A stretch of DNA of 64,000 nucleotides from Pseudaminobacter soli (ex Zhang et al. 2022) (lineage in GTDB: Bacteria; Pseudomonadota; Alphaproteobacteria; Rhizobiales; Rhizobiaceae), in the NCBI RefSeq assembly GCF_014595955.1, contig NZ_JABVCF010000004.1, forward strand, positions 1-64,000, given 5' to 3'. The stretch's first letter is position 1, and every line of letters begins with the position of its first letter. Under the pieces are notes generated by a model that saw only the letters and a program-made list of their open reading frames with translations, did not search any database and was not told where the DNA came from. Below are positions 1 through 9,128 of this stretch, in pieces. The translations under genes were made by a program, and so were the position numbers.

Positions 1-184
1 TCCGTCGGACTGAATTCCGGCAATGACCTCCCGGGTGAGCCGATCGCCCAGTTCCGAGGCCTCGTTTGCTCCAAACCAACGCCTCCTGAAAGGTCTGCAG
101 CGGCCGTTGCGGCGCTGTAGGCAGGTTTTCCCGGTAGCGAATGGCATTTTCGGCCGCTTGGCGTAGATGGTCATATTGGCTCAT
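1..184 (-). pseudogene. N-terminal fragment of a PLP-dependent decarboxylase-like gene, frameshifted, cut by window edge
   Basis: An ATG at 184 is preceded by a good ribosome binding site (AAGAGGG at about 190-196, minus strand). The first frame reads MSQYDHLRQAAENAIRYREN and continues through an LPxxPxxP-type stretch, which resembles the start of group II PLP-dependent amino acid decarboxylases. After about codon 36 the plausible continuation (FGANEASELGDRLTREVIAG) lies in another frame, so there is an apparent one-base shift near 70-95. The rest of the gene lies outside the window. The family assignment comes from the general pattern of the N-terminus and is weak. The frameshift could be a sequencing error. 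Confidence 0.35.
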
Positions 185-354
185 GCTTCCGCCCTCTTAC
201 GGTAGCCCTCATACTGTTAGCACAGATGCAATCACACACGAATTCCGTCTTTCATCCTCTCCGGCGCGCTCCCACATCGTTCGGACTTCCGGCTTCACAA
301 TCCCAACCGAGCTGGTAGTGTTTAGCCCATCACTGCCATCAGGTATTTTCTCGA

Positions 355-804
355 ATGATCTCACAGAAGGCGAGGTATGCGCTTCGCGCCCTCGTGGCGC
401 TGGCAAAATCGGCGGAGCCGGACCGCGCGGTGTTCATCTCGGACATCGCCAGCAGCGAACGCATTCCGCGCAAATTCCTCGAGCAGATCCTGCTCGACCT
501 GAAGCATCACGGCATCGTCGAGAGCAGGCGCGGCAAGGCCGGCGGCTACCTGCTGCTCAAGGCGCCCGAGGAGATCACCTTCGGCGAGGTGCTGCGCATC
601 GTCGACGGGCCGATCGCTCCCCTGCCCTGCCTCAGCAAGACCGCCTACCGGCGCTGCGAGGACTGCCGCAGCGAAGAGAGCTGCGAAGTGCGAAAAGTGT
701 TCGCGCGCGTCGCCGACGTCACCCGCAACGTGCTCGACCGTACGAGCATAGCAGACTGCCTTTCGACGGATTCTGGAAAGGTAAACCTCCTGATCGCCGG
801 ATAA
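355..804 (+). CDS. Rrf2-family transcriptional regulator, probably of sulfate uptake
   Basis: This 149-residue protein has the Rrf2 layout. A winged helix-turn-helix fills residues 1-80 (MISQKARYALRALVALA, then a recognition helix in IPRKFLEQILLDLK and the wing GKAGGYLLLKAPEEI). A cysteine cluster follows at C92, C101, C104 and C110, where IscR/RirA/CymR-type members bind an Fe-S cluster or sense cysteine metabolites. It lies directly upstream of sbp-cysTWA, with an inverted repeat in between at 857-877. Control of the sulfate importer is therefore the likely role, by inference from position. No strong ribosome binding site is visible before the ATG. The effector (Fe-S or O-acetylserine-type signal) cannot be read from the sequence. 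Confidence 0.85.
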   Translation: MISQKARYALRALVALAKSAEPDRAVFISDIASSERIPRKFLEQILLDLKHHGIVESRRGKAGGYLLLKAPEEITFGEVLRIVDGPIAPLPCLSKTAYRRCEDCRSEESCEVRKVFARVADVTRNVLDRTSIADCLSTDSGKVNLLIAG

Positions 805-856
805 GGGAAAATTTGTTTCGGAACAGATTGCGCTTTGGCATGTTCCGCGTTCTAAT

Positions 857-877
857 ACCCTACTAAACCGATAGAGT
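857..877 (+). promoter_or_regulatory. Inverted repeat, candidate Rrf2 operator before sbp
   Basis: ACCCTA and TAGAGT form an imperfect inverted repeat (five of six positions) around a 9-base spacer, CTAAACCGA. The repeat sits about 25 bases upstream of the sbp start, between it and the Rrf2 gene. The size and dyad symmetry suit a dimeric winged-helix regulator. The assignment is inference from placement. Confidence 0.4.
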
Positions 878-902
878 TAAGTGGTTCACCTCGGAGGCAA
901 TC

Positions 903-1937
903 ATGACGCTCAATCGAAAGTCGTTCCTCTTCGCAGCCGCTCTCGCAGCATCGGCGCAATTCGGCGGATTCGGCTTTGCTTTTGCCGACACCACGCTCCT
1001 CAACGTCTCCTACGACCCCACCCGCGAACTCTATAAGGACTACAACGCCGCATTTGCCGAGTACTGGAAGGGCAAGACCGGGGAGGCGGTGACGATCCGC
1101 ACCTCGCACGGTGGCTCCGGCAAGCAGGCCCGGGCGGTGATCGACGGCCTTGATGCAGACGTGGTCACCCTTGCGCTGGAAGGCGACATCGACGCCATCG
1201 CCAAGAATTCGGGCAAGATCCCGGCGGACTGGCGTGGCCGGCTCCCCCACAACTCCTCCCCTTACACCTCGACCATCGTATTCCTCGTCAGGAAGGGTAA
1301 TCCCAAGGGCATCAAGGATTGGGCGGACCTCGTGAAGGGCGACGTCCAGATCGTGACCCCGAACCCCAAGACTTCGGGCGGCGCCCGGTGGAACTATCTG
1401 GCGGCCTGGGCCTGGGCGCACAAGCAGTTCGGCGGCGACGAAACCAAGATCAAGGCCTATATCGCCGATCTCTACAAGCGTGCGCCGGTGCTGGACAGCG
1501 GCGCCCGCGGGGCGCTGACCACCTTCGCGCAGCGCGGTATCGGCGACGTGCTGCTTGCCTGGGAGAACGAGGCATTCCTGGCCGGCGCCGAATTCGGCGA
1601 GGACCAGTTCGATATCGTCGTGCCGCCATCCTCGATCCTGGCGGAGCCCCCCGTTGCCCTGGTCGACGGCAATGTCGACGCCAAGGGAACCCGCGAAGTG
1701 GCGCAGGCCTATCTCGAATACCTCTACTCGGACGCCGGCCAGCAGATCGCTGCAAAGCATTTCTATCGCCCGTCCAATCCTGAGGTGGTGCCCGCCGAGG
1801 CGCTGCAAAGGCTGCCGAAACTCGACCTGGTCTCGATCGACGACCCGATCTTCGGCGGCTGGGCGAAGGCGCAGCCCTATCACTTCGGTGACGGCGGCAT
1901 CTTCGACCAGATCTACAAGCCGGGTTCGTCGAACTGA
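903..1937 (+). CDS. sbp: Sulfate/thiosulfate ABC transporter periplasmic binding protein
   Basis: This 344-residue protein captures sulfate or thiosulfate in the periplasm for the CysTWA importer. A signal peptide occupies residues 1-28 (n-region MTLNRKS, hydrophobic core, cleavage after AFA). The mature protein starts [20 protein letters not shown], the characteristic opening of Sbp/CysP proteins. Further family blocks are [16 protein letters not shown] and [14 protein letters not shown], and later [15 protein letters not shown], which lines the anion site in this family. A ribosome binding site (CGGAGG) stands at 891-896. It is the first gene of the sbp-cysT-cysW-cysA operon. Sbp and CysP cannot be separated by eye. 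Confidence 0.93.
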   Translation: MTLNRKSFLFAAALAASAQFGGFGFAFADTTLLNVSYDPTRELYKDYNAAFAEYWKGKTGEAVTIRTSHGGSGKQARAVIDGLDADVVTLALEGDIDAIAKNSGKIPADWRGRLPHNSSPYTSTIVFLVRKGNPKGIKDWADLVKGDVQIVTPNPKTSGGARWNYLAAWAWAHKQFGGDETKIKAYIADLYKRAPVLDSGARGALTTFAQRGIGDVLLAWENEAFLAGAEFGEDQFDIVVPPSSILAEPPVALVDGNVDAKGTREVAQAYLEYLYSDAGQQIAAKHFYRPSNPEVVPAEALQRLPKLDLVSIDDPIFGGWAKAQPYHFGDGGIFDQIYKPGSSN

Positions 1938-1942
1938 GCGCC

Positions 1943-2803
1943 ATGATGAGCCTCGCCGCCAAGGCAGGGTGGCGACTGCGGACGCCGAGCGTCATACCCG
2001 GTTTCGGGCTGACGCTCGGTTTTGCGGTCACCTACCTGACGCTGATCATCCTCATTCCGTTGGCCGGGGTCTTCTGGCGCACGAGCGAACTCGGCTGGAG
2101 CGAGTTCGTGGCGCTGGTCTCGGACCCGCGCACGAAGAGCGCCTTGCAGCTCTCCTTCGGCGCATCGCTGATCGCAGCGGCCGTGAATGTCGTCTTCGGG
2201 ACGATCGTCGCCTGGGTTCTGGTGCGCTACAGTTTTCCTGGCAGGCGGATCGTCGACGCCGTGGTGGACCTTCCCTTCGCTCTGCCCACGGCAGTGGCGG
2301 GCATCTCGCTCGCAGCCATCTACGCCCCCAACGGATGGGTCGGGCAGTTGCTGGCGCCGCTCGGCATCAAGGCCGCCTTCACGCCGCTGGGCATTGTGAT
2401 CGCGCTAATCTTCATCGGCCTGCCCTTCGTGGTGCGCACCGTGCAGCCGGTGATGCTCGAAATCGACCGTGAGGTCGAGGAGGCGGCGGCGACGCTTGGG
2501 GCCAACCGCTTCCAGACGATCGCCCGGGTCATCCTGCCGGCATTGGCGCCGGCGCTGCTGACCGGGTTTGCCTTGGCCTTCGCCCGTGCCGTCGGCGAAT
2601 ACGGCTCGGTCATCTTCATCGCCGGCAACATCCCGTATTTTTCGGAGATCGCCCCGCTGCTCATCGTCATCAGGCTCGAGGAATTCAACTATGCCGGGGC
2701 AACCGCCGTCGCAACGATCATGCTGGTCATCTCGTTTCTGATGCTGCTCCTTATCAATCTCATCCAGGCCTGGAGCCGACGGAGATTTGGTTATGGCGCT
2801 TGA
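1943..2803 (+). CDS. cysT: Sulfate ABC transporter permease CysT
   Basis: This 286-residue inner-membrane permease carries the EAA loop of binding-protein-dependent permeases ([20 protein letters not shown]), which contacts CysA. Hydrophobic segments are consistent with six to seven helices. [20 protein letters not shown] at the N-terminus and [19 protein letters not shown] near the end are typical of CysT/CysU. It starts five bases after the sbp stop and overlaps cysW by 11 bases, so the genes are probably translated together. Either of two adjacent ATG codons could be the start. Confidence 0.93.
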   Translation: MMSLAAKAGWRLRTPSVIPGFGLTLGFAVTYLTLIILIPLAGVFWRTSELGWSEFVALVSDPRTKSALQLSFGASLIAAAVNVVFGTIVAWVLVRYSFPGRRIVDAVVDLPFALPTAVAGISLAAIYAPNGWVGQLLAPLGIKAAFTPLGIVIALIFIGLPFVVRTVQPVMLEIDREVEEAAATLGANRFQTIARVILPALAPALLTGFALAFARAVGEYGSVIFIAGNIPYFSEIAPLLIVIRLEEFNYAGATAVATIMLVISFLMLLLINLIQAWSRRRFGYGA

Positions 2804-3701
2804 TATCGTCAGGGAGGAGACCGTGCTCGGCCCTGCGCGCCTGTCCACGGCGAAACGGCCGTTCAAGCGACCCACCACCGAGGGGCCGGTGGCGAAGGCC
2901 GTGCTGATGACGCTGGCGCTCGGCTTCCTGGGCTTCTTCCTCGTCCTACCGCTGGCGGCGGTGTTCATCGAGGCCTTCCGCAAGGGTCTTGGCGAGTTCA
3001 TGCTGGCGCTCGGGGATCCCGATACGATATCGGCCATCAAGCTGACCCTGACGGTTGCGGCGATCGCGGTTCCGCTCAATCTCGTCTTCGGCGTCGCCGC
3101 TGCCTGGGCGATCGCCAAATTCGAGTTCAAGGGCAAGACGTTCCTCATCACGCTGATCGACTTGCCCTTCTCGGTCTCGCCGGTGATCTCCGGACTGATC
3201 TATGTGCTTCTGTTCGGGGCCAACAGCATGCTCGGTCCGTGGCTGAAGAGCCACGGCATAGAAGTACTGTTCGCCGTGCCCGGCATCGTGCTGGCGACCA
3301 TTTTCGTGACGTTCCCGTTCGTCGCGCGCGAACTGATCCCGCTCATGCAGGATCAGGGCACGGGCGACGAGGAGGCGGCGATCTCGCTCGGCGCGTCCGG
3401 CTGGCAGACCTTCTGGTACGTGACGCTGCCCAACATCAAATGGGGCCTGCTCTACGGCGTACTGCTGTGCAACGCCCGCGCCATGGGCGAGTTCGGGGCC
3501 GTGTCGGTCGTCTCGGGCCACATAAGGGGTCTGACCAACACCATGCCGCTGCAGGTCGAGATCCTCTACAACGAATACAACTTCGTCGCGGCCTTCGCGG
3601 TCTCCACCCTGCTGGCTGGCTTGGCCCTGGTGACCCTCGTTCTCAAATCATTCCTCGAATACCGGTACGGCGACGAGATCGCCGGCTCGGCAAAGCATTA
3701 A
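2793..3701 (+). CDS. cysW: Sulfate ABC transporter permease CysW
   Basis: This is the second permease subunit of the sulfate importer, 302 residues from the ATG at 2793, which has GGAG eight bases upstream; a TTG six bases earlier has no properly spaced site. About 45 N-terminal residues precede the first membrane helix. The EAA loop is [20 protein letters not shown], and [19 protein letters not shown] is the CysW signature. Its start overlaps the cysT end and cysA follows after 12 bases. With CysT it forms the heterodimeric channel. Confidence 0.93.
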   Translation: MALDIVREETVLGPARLSTAKRPFKRPTTEGPVAKAVLMTLALGFLGFFLVLPLAAVFIEAFRKGLGEFMLALGDPDTISAIKLTLTVAAIAVPLNLVFGVAAAWAIAKFEFKGKTFLITLIDLPFSVSPVISGLIYVLLFGANSMLGPWLKSHGIEVLFAVPGIVLATIFVTFPFVARELIPLMQDQGTGDEEAAISLGASGWQTFWYVTLPNIKWGLLYGVLLCNARAMGEFGAVSVVSGHIRGLTNTMPLQVEILYNEYNFVAAFAVSTLLAGLALVTLVLKSFLEYRYGDEIAGSAKH

Positions 3702-3713
3702 GGGCGCATAGCG

Positions 3714-4766
3714 ATGGATGTCTCGATCCGCCACGTCTGCAAGGATTTCGAGCGCTTTCCGGCCCTCAAGGACGTCTCCCTCGACATCCGCTCCGGCGAA
3801 TTGATCGCCCTGCTCGGGCCGTCGGGTTCGGGCAAGACGACCTTGCTCAGGCTGATCGCCGGGCTTGAGCCGCCGACCCGCGGCGCCATCTTCTTCGGGG
3901 ACGAGGACGCCTCGTTCAAGAGCGTCCAGGAGCGCAATGTCGGCTTCGTCTTCCAGCACTACGCCCTGTTCCGGCACATGACCGTCGCCGAGAACATCGG
4001 TTTCGGCCTGAAGGTCCGGCCGTCATCGTCGCGTCCGGCGAAGAGCGAGATCCGGCGCCGCGCGCATGAGCTTCTGGACCTGGTGCAGCTCAGCGGGCTG
4101 GCGGATCGCTACCCGAACCAGCTGTCCGGCGGCCAGAGGCAGCGTGTCGCGCTTGCGCGCGCGCTCGCCATCGAGCCGCGGGTGCTTCTGCTCGACGAGC
4201 CCTTCGGCGCGCTTGACGCCCAGGTTCGCCGCGAACTGCGCCGCTGGCTTCGCGAGATCCACGATGCGACGAACCATACGACGGTGTTCGTCACCCATGA
4301 TCAGGAAGAAGCACTCGAACTCGCCGACCGGGTCGTGGTGATGAGCCAGGGCCGCATAGAGCAGGTCGGCGGCGCCGACGACGTTTACGACCGGCCGAAC
4401 TCGCCGTTCGTGTACGGCTTCATCGGGGATTCCAGCGTCCTGCCCGTGAAGGTGGACGACGGGCAGCTGTGGCTGCATGACCGGACGATCGGCCTCGCAG
4501 CACCCGAACTGCCGAGCGGCCAGGCGACACTCTATTTCCGGCCGCATGAGATCGAGTTGCTCGACGGCTGCAGTGGCTGCATCAGCGGTGTGGTCGCCGC
4601 AAGCCGCCGCGTGGGAGGCTCGCGCCGGGTCGAACTCGAGGTCGGAGGGGCGCGCGATCGCGTAGAAATCGAGCTTCCGACCGATCATCCGGCGACCCAG
4701 AAGAGCCGCATTGCCTTCCGGCCGCTGAGATGGCGGGCATTTCCGGCGGTCTCCGCCGCGGCATAG
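3714..4766 (+). CDS. cysA: Sulfate/thiosulfate ABC transporter ATP-binding protein CysA
   Basis: This 350-residue ATPase drives the CysTW channel. The Walker A motif is GPSGSGKT at residues 35-42, the Q-loop is FQHYALF at about 80-86, the signature LSGGQ is at 137-141, Walker B VLLLDEP is at 157-163, and the switch histidine follows in [12 protein letters not shown]-terminal TOBE-like regulatory domain (from about residue 240) contains [11 protein letters not shown], as in CysA. It is the last gene of the sulfate operon. The following 135 bases hold no gene. Confidence 0.94.
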   Translation: MDVSIRHVCKDFERFPALKDVSLDIRSGELIALLGPSGSGKTTLLRLIAGLEPPTRGAIFFGDEDASFKSVQERNVGFVFQHYALFRHMTVAENIGFGLKVRPSSSRPAKSEIRRRAHELLDLVQLSGLADRYPNQLSGGQRQRVALARALAIEPRVLLLDEPFGALDAQVRRELRRWLREIHDATNHTTVFVTHDQEEALELADRVVVMSQGRIEQVGGADDVYDRPNSPFVYGFIGDSSVLPVKVDDGQLWLHDRTIGLAAPELPSGQATLYFRPHEIELLDGCSGCISGVVAASRRVGGSRRVELEVGGARDRVEIELPTDHPATQKSRIAFRPLRWRAFPAVSAAA

Positions 4767-4902
4767 CAGCGGTAACGGCAACCTGCGGCGGCGTTCTGGT
4801 CAAGGCGGGCAACCGTGCCAAGCCCACGCACGGTGGTGCGCCCCCTTCGCGACGTGCTATCGGTCGCCCGAACGCGTTGAATGAGCCGGGGAGCCCGTTG
4901 CG

Positions 4903-6618
4903 ATGACTTTCGAGCAAGCGGCGATCCTCGTGCTGCTCGCCGCAATGCTGGTCCTCTTCGCGCTCGATCGCATTCGCATGGAAGTGGTCGCGCTGGGAGG
5001 ACTGGCGCTGGGCTACCATCTCGGCCTGGTGCCCGTGAACTCCCTCTTCTCCGGCTTCTCCCATTCCGCGGTCATAACCGTGGTCGAGATCCTGCTGATC
5101 GTCCAGGTGCTGTCGAGGTCGGCCGTCCTGGACCTGCTCGCAGACCGGATTACCGCCATCGCCCCGGGCCGGCTGTCGACAATCGCCGCGCTGTGCGGGC
5201 TTTCGGCCTTCGTATCCGCGATCATGAACAACATCGGCGCCCTGGCGCTGATGCTGCCGATCGTCTTCAGCGTGTGCCATGGCAGAGGTATCGACCCCAA
5301 GGCCGTGCTGATGCCGGTTTCCTTCGCCGCGCTGCTCGGGGGCACGTGCTCGATAATCGGCACCCCTGCCAACCTGGTCGTCAGCCAGCAGCTTGCGACC
5401 GTCACCGGGCACGGTTTTGCGTTCTTCGACTACGCCTATGCCGGCGTACCGGGAGCGATCGCCGGGATCATCGCGATCGTGGCCTGGGTGCCGCGACTAT
5501 TTGCCATTGAGCCGAGCAAGATCAGCCTCCAGGGCGAAGTGGGCCTCCGGCGCAAGGTCGCAGAGCTCGCAGTGCCCGCCGCGTCGCCCCTTGTCGGCAC
5601 TTCGCTGGCCGACTTCCCGCTCACTCTCTATGGCGTCCAGCGGAACGAACAGCAGTTGTTCCTGGCACGCAACGATCAGCAGCTTGCTGCGGGCGATCGG
5701 CTTCTCGTCGAGGGCAGCGAAGCGGAGCTGTCGCGGCTCGTCGCAACGGGCGCGCTCGCATATACCCACCACGCCATCGATGATGAAACGGTCCAGGCCG
5801 TTGTCATGCCGGAGAGCACCGTCGTAGGCTCGCGAATAGGCAATGTCGGCGCGTTTGCGGCAGGCGGAGTGACGGTGCTTTCCGTCTCGCCTCAGACTCA
5901 CAGGATCGAAGGAAGTTTCTCCGATATCCAGCTGTCGATCGGCGATGTCCTGGTCCTGGCGGGCAACCGCGACGCGATCAGGGAGGCAATTTCCGAAACA
6001 GAGTTGCTGGAGGTGTCCGGGGCGTCGAGAAGCGACGTGGGCAGCCCCTTGCCGCTGGCCATCTTCGCTGCCGGCATCGTGCTAGCGGCCTTCGGGGTCG
6101 CGCCGGATCTCGCCTTCGGTGCCGTCGTGCTGGTGCTGGCGGCCCTAGGCAACCTCAATCTGCGCACGGCCCTCGCTGACCTAAACTGGCCTATCCTGCT
6201 GATGCTGGCGGCGATGATCCCGCTGGGCGCAGCCGTCGGGACGACCGGGGCCGCGGACGTCCTTTCAGGCTGGCTGCTCCATATCGTGCCGACACATCAA
6301 TCGCTGGCGCTCTCAGCCGCCATGCTGCTTCTGGCCGTGCTGATCACGCCCTTCGTCAACAACGCGACCACCGCGATCGTGCTCGGGCCGGTGGCGATTT
6401 CGGCGGCGCAGGCGGCGGGCGTCGCACCCGAGCCGGTGCTCATCGCAGTGGCTCTCGGAGCGTCCATCGATTTCCTCACCCCCTTCGGCCATCACAACAA
6501 CACGGTGGTGATGGGGATCGCCGGCTACCGCTTCACCGATTTCGCAAAGGCCGGATGGCCGGCAACCCTCGCTGCCGGCGTTGTCGCGCTGGTGATGATC
6601 GCCCTGGTCTGGGTCTGA
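4903..6618 (+). CDS. SLC13/DASS-type anion permease with TrkA-C domains, possibly a sulfate permease
   Basis: This 571-residue membrane protein has two hydrophobic halves around a cytosolic insert. The first half carries NNIGALALMLPIVFS and GTCSIIGTPANLVVSQQ, and the second carries PFVNNATTAIVLGPVAIS. These paired re-entrant segments are typical of the divalent anion:Na+ symporter (SLC13/ArsB/NhaD-like) superfamily. The central insert (about 205-360) holds two TrkA-C-like modules, seen in the segments VGTSLADFPLTLYGVQ and LSIGDVLVLAGNRDAI. That layout matches the bacterial SAC1/YbiR-type group. Location just after cysA supports sulfate as a substrate, but this is inference. No strong Shine-Dalgarno is visible. 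Confidence 0.8.
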   Translation: MTFEQAAILVLLAAMLVLFALDRIRMEVVALGGLALGYHLGLVPVNSLFSGFSHSAVITVVEILLIVQVLSRSAVLDLLADRITAIAPGRLSTIAALCGLSAFVSAIMNNIGALALMLPIVFSVCHGRGIDPKAVLMPVSFAALLGGTCSIIGTPANLVVSQQLATVTGHGFAFFDYAYAGVPGAIAGIIAIVAWVPRLFAIEPSKISLQGEVGLRRKVAELAVPAASPLVGTSLADFPLTLYGVQRNEQQLFLARNDQQLAAGDRLLVEGSEAELSRLVATGALAYTHHAIDDETVQAVVMPESTVVGSRIGNVGAFAAGGVTVLSVSPQTHRIEGSFSDIQLSIGDVLVLAGNRDAIREAISETELLEVSGASRSDVGSPLPLAIFAAGIVLAAFGVAPDLAFGAVVLVLAALGNLNLRTALADLNWPILLMLAAMIPLGAAVGTTGAADVLSGWLLHIVPTHQSLALSAAMLLLAVLITPFVNNATTAIVLGPVAISAAQAAGVAPEPVLIAVALGASIDFLTPFGHHNNTVVMGIAGYRFTDFAKAGWPATLAAGVVALVMIALVWV

Positions 6619-6649
6619 GAGTTCGGCTTACGCAGCTGCGCCGCCCGAA

Positions 6650-6675
6650 CGCAGGGCATTTCAACACTCCCTGCG
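6650..6675. terminator. Candidate hairpin between convergent genes
   Basis: CGCAGGG and CCCTGCG form a perfect 7-base stem around a 12-base loop between the SLC13 permease stop and the nucleoside hydrolase stop. There is no clean U-run, so it is at best a weak or Rho-assisted terminator. Confidence 0.3.
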
Positions 6676-6694
6676 CTCAATCATGCCTTTCCGC

Positions 6695-7639
6695 TTACGG
6701 AAGCCGCGCAAATCGCTCCGTCAGCAGCGCGAAGAAACCGTCGTGGTCGACCTCGCGCATATAGGTGACGTTCTTCTCGCCGTCGGTCACGCCCCACCAG
6801 TCGGCCACGGTCATCCCCATCGTCAGTTCCGACGAGGTCTCCACCGCGACGTTGATGAAGCGCCCCTTGAACAGTTCCGGCTTCAGTAGGTAAGCGATAA
6901 CACACGGATCATGCAGCGGCCCGCCATCGGTGCCGTACTTCTCCTCGTCGAAGCGCTCGAAGAACTCCAGCATCTCCGCAGTCGCAATGCCGCACCGATT
7001 ACCAAGGTTGCGGAAGGCTGCGATACGCTTCGAGGTGGTCAGCGCCTTGTGGGTGACGTCGAGCGGCATCATCACGATGGGCGCGCCGCACTTCAGCACA
7101 AGGTCGGCCGCGTGCGGATCGACATAGATGTTGAACTCGCCGGTCGGCGTGACATTGCCGCCCTCGAAGAAGCCGCCGCCCATCAGCACGATTTCCTTGA
7201 TGCGCGGCACAATCCGCGGCTCTCGCGCAATCGCCAGGCCCAGATTGGTGAGCGGCCCGAGCGCGCAGAGCGTGACGGTGCCAGGCTCCTCGCGCATCAG
7301 CGTCTCGATGATGAAGTCGGCCGCGTGCTGCGGCTGCGATCTCATCCGGGGCTCCGGCAGTTCCGGTCCATTCAGACCGGTCTTGCCGTGTACGTGCTCA
7401 GCCGTGACCAGATGGCGAATCAGCGGCCGCACCGCACCGGCATACACTTTCGTGTCCTCGCGGCCGGCCAGTTCGCAGATCTTCAGCGCGTTCTTCTCGG
7501 TCAGGTGGAGCGGTACGTTGCCGGCGACGACGGTTAATCCCAGCACGTCCAGTTCCGGGCTGGCGAGCGCCAGCAGGATGGCCACCGCGTCATCCTGGCC
7601 GGGATCAGTATCGATGATGATCTTGCGCTTTTCGGGCAT
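6695..7639 (-). CDS. Inosine-uridine-preferring nucleoside hydrolase family protein
   Basis: This 314-residue protein cleaves the N-glycosidic bond of ribonucleosides to give base plus ribose, for purine/pyrimidine salvage in the cytosol. The calcium-binding signature DTDPGQDDA is at residues 10-18. EFNIYVDPHAA is the conserved central motif, and DGGPLHDPCVIAYLL supplies the late aspartate/histidine ligands. Length is normal for the IunH/RihA group. Substrate preference cannot be told from sequence. It faces away from the hsp20 gene, with which it shares a 149-base intergenic region. Confidence 0.9.
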   Translation of the reverse strand: MPEKRKIIIDTDPGQDDAVAILLALASPELDVLGLTVVAGNVPLHLTEKNALKICELAGREDTKVYAGAVRPLIRHLVTAEHVHGKTGLNGPELPEPRMRSQPQHAADFIIETLMREEPGTVTLCALGPLTNLGLAIAREPRIVPRIKEIVLMGGGFFEGGNVTPTGEFNIYVDPHAADLVLKCGAPIVMMPLDVTHKALTTSKRIAAFRNLGNRCGIATAEMLEFFERFDEEKYGTDGGPLHDPCVIAYLLKPELFKGRFINVAVETSSELTMGMTVADWWGVTDGEKNVTYMREVDHDGFFALLTERFARLP

Positions 7640-7683
7640 TTCGGGTCCCTATTGGAATGCTTCTGGAAAGCTATGGCGAGTGG

Positions 7684-7788
7684 CTGGGAGGCTTGAAGTC
7701 GGCAGCGGCGCCAACCATATCCCAGAACGACGGGAGAAATGCCATCTGGATTTTTCCCGCAAATGTCGCTCGATGAGGACAACGTAAC
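7684..7788 (+). promoter_or_regulatory. ROSE-like RNA thermometer in the hsp20 leader
   Basis: Three stacked hairpins can be drawn upstream of the hsp20 ATG (7789). CTGGGA at 7684-7689 pairs with TCCCAG at 7720-7725. CGGGAGAAA at 7731-7739 pairs with TTTTTCCCG at 7751-7759 (nine pairs, one G-U) around a small inner CCA/TGG stem. TCGCTC at 7766-7771 folds back on the Shine-Dalgarno GAGGA at 7775-7779 with a G opposite G. The last hairpin has the U-Y-G-C-U motif facing AGGA that defines ROSE elements, which mask the ribosome binding site of rhizobial small heat-shock genes until the temperature rises. Confidence 0.6.
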
Positions 7789-8214
7789 ATGAGCCGGATT
7801 CCGCCTTTCTCGAGCCCACTGCTGCTCGGGTTCGACGCGATGGAAAAGACGATCGAACGTCTTGCGAAATCCGGGGACGGATATCCTCCCTACAATATCG
7901 AGCGGATCGGTAGCGCCAACGGCGGGCCCGATCGACTGCGCATCACCCTGGCGGTCGCCGGCTTCTGCGAGGAAGACCTCGATGTAAGCGTGGAAGAAAG
8001 CCAGCTAGTGGTCCGCGGGCGGCAGCGGGACGACACGGAGCGCGACTACATCCATCGCGGCATAGCAGCACGGCAGTTCCAGCGCACCTTCGTGCTGGCG
8101 GACGGAATGCGGGTGCTTTCGGCGGAGCTCAAGAACGGGCTGCTTTCGATCGACCTCGACCGCCCACAGCCGGAGCGGCTGGTACGGAAAATCAACATTT
8201 CGGTGAAAGACTGA
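7789..8214 (+). CDS. Small heat-shock protein of the Hsp20 family
   Basis: This 141-residue ATP-independent chaperone holds unfolding proteins in the cytosol. The alpha-crystallin domain covers about residues 38-130, with the strands DRLRITLAVAGFCEEDLDVSVEE and RGIAARQFQRTFVLADGM and the conserved ELKNGLLSIDL block (the usual GVL appears as GLL). The start follows GAGGA by nine bases. The leader folds like a ROSE thermometer, implying heat induction at translation. A DUF1150 gene follows after 73 bases, a pairing common in Rhizobiales. Confidence 0.92.
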   Translation: MSRIPPFSSPLLLGFDAMEKTIERLAKSGDGYPPYNIERIGSANGGPDRLRITLAVAGFCEEDLDVSVEESQLVVRGRQRDDTERDYIHRGIAARQFQRTFVLADGMRVLSAELKNGLLSIDLDRPQPERLVRKINISVKD

Positions 8215-8287
8215 TCGCCGGCACGCCGGAACCGAAAGCTCTTACGCGGGTTGGTCACAAAGATGCCCCGCGATAAAGGAGGCTAGT

Positions 8288-8545
8288 ATGACTGAAACTG
8301 AAGCAAGACCGGTTGTCACTCAGGCAGACCTCGCCCATCTCGGCGAAGGCACTGTGGCCTATCTGCGCGAAATGGGTTCGGAGGAGCTCAAGGGGAAGTT
8401 CCCGGGCCTACCCGACATTCAGCCGGGCCTCAGACTGTGGGCGCTTTTCGCGGCTGACGGCCGGCCGATCCTGCTGTCCGACGCTCGCGAGCGCGCCATC
8501 GCGGGGGCACTCGAGAACGACCTGGTACCGGTCGCCCTCCACTGA
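8288..8545 (+). CDS. DUF1150 family small protein
   Basis: This 85-residue protein has a strong ribosome binding site (AAAGGAGG at 8276-8283). The sequence matches the pattern of DUF1150 proteins: an acidic N-terminus, then a TVAYLREM block, the proline-rich LPDIQPGLRLWALFAADG, then ILLSDARERAIAGALENDL. The function of the family is unknown. Its constant position after hsp20 in alphaproteobacteria suggests a stress-related role, which is inference. Confidence 0.85.
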   Translation: MTETEARPVVTQADLAHLGEGTVAYLREMGSEELKGKFPGLPDIQPGLRLWALFAADGRPILLSDARERAIAGALENDLVPVALH

Positions 8546-8556
8546 TCCATTCCCTG

Positions 8557-8574
8557 GGCGGCGATCCCGCCGCC
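8557..8574. terminator. Hairpin between convergent DUF1150 and ptsN genes
   Basis: GGCGGC and GCCGCC form a perfect six-base stem around GATCCC in the 59 bases between two convergent stops. The poly-U tract is missing, so function as an intrinsic terminator is uncertain. Confidence 0.3.
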
Positions 8575-8604
8575 AGTTGAAACCTTCAAACCGAGCGGAG
8601 ACGG

Positions 8605-9069
8605 TCACGCGGCGTGCGATGCAGGCGCGGTAGCAAGCAGCGTGTGAATTGCGGCCGCGTCCCGGGCTCCGCGGATCTTGGCGACAGTATCGGCGTCGCG
8701 CAGGACGCGTGCGATTCGCGATAGCGCCTTCAGGTGGTCGGCGCCGGCCCCTTCCGGGGCCAGCAGAAGGAACACGAGATCGACCGGCTGGTCGTCCAGG
8801 GCCTCGAAATCGACCGGGTTTTCCAGACGCGCGAAAACCCCGGTGATCTGCTTCACACCGGGAAGCTTGCCGTGAGGGATGGCAATTCCATTGCCGACCC
8901 CGGTCGAGCCCAGCCGCTCACGCTGCAGGATGGTGTCGAAGACTTCACGCTCCGGGATTCCCGTGATCGCGGCGGCCCGCTCGGCCAGCAGCTGCAGCAC
9001 CTGCTTCTTCGAATTCGCCTTCAAGGCCGGCAAAACAGCCGGCGCCTGGACGAGATCGCTGAGATCCAT
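8605..9069 (-). CDS. ptsN: PTS IIA-like nitrogen regulatory protein PtsN (EIIA-Ntr)
   Basis: This 154-residue protein is the terminal phosphoacceptor of the nitrogen phosphotransferase system and regulates potassium, nitrogen and carbon functions by protein contacts. The start at 9069 (MDLSDLVQAPAVLPALKANS) is preceded by AAGGGGA; an upstream in-frame extension lacks family similarity. The phosphorylated histidine is H66 in GNGIAIPHGKLPGV, and LVFLLLAPEGAGADHLKALSRIARVL is the second conserved block. It lies downstream of rpoN and hpf, the classical rpoN cluster order. Confidence 0.93.
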   Translation of the reverse strand: MDLSDLVQAPAVLPALKANSKKQVLQLLAERAAAITGIPEREVFDTILQRERLGSTGVGNGIAIPHGKLPGVKQITGVFARLENPVDFEALDDQPVDLVFLLLAPEGAGADHLKALSRIARVLRDADTVAKIRGARDAAAIHTLLATAPASHAA

Positions 9070-9128
9070 TCCAAATCCCCTTGTGGCCGGGCGAAGCACC
9101 TGGAGCTTCACGCCCGGCATTTCCCGCG

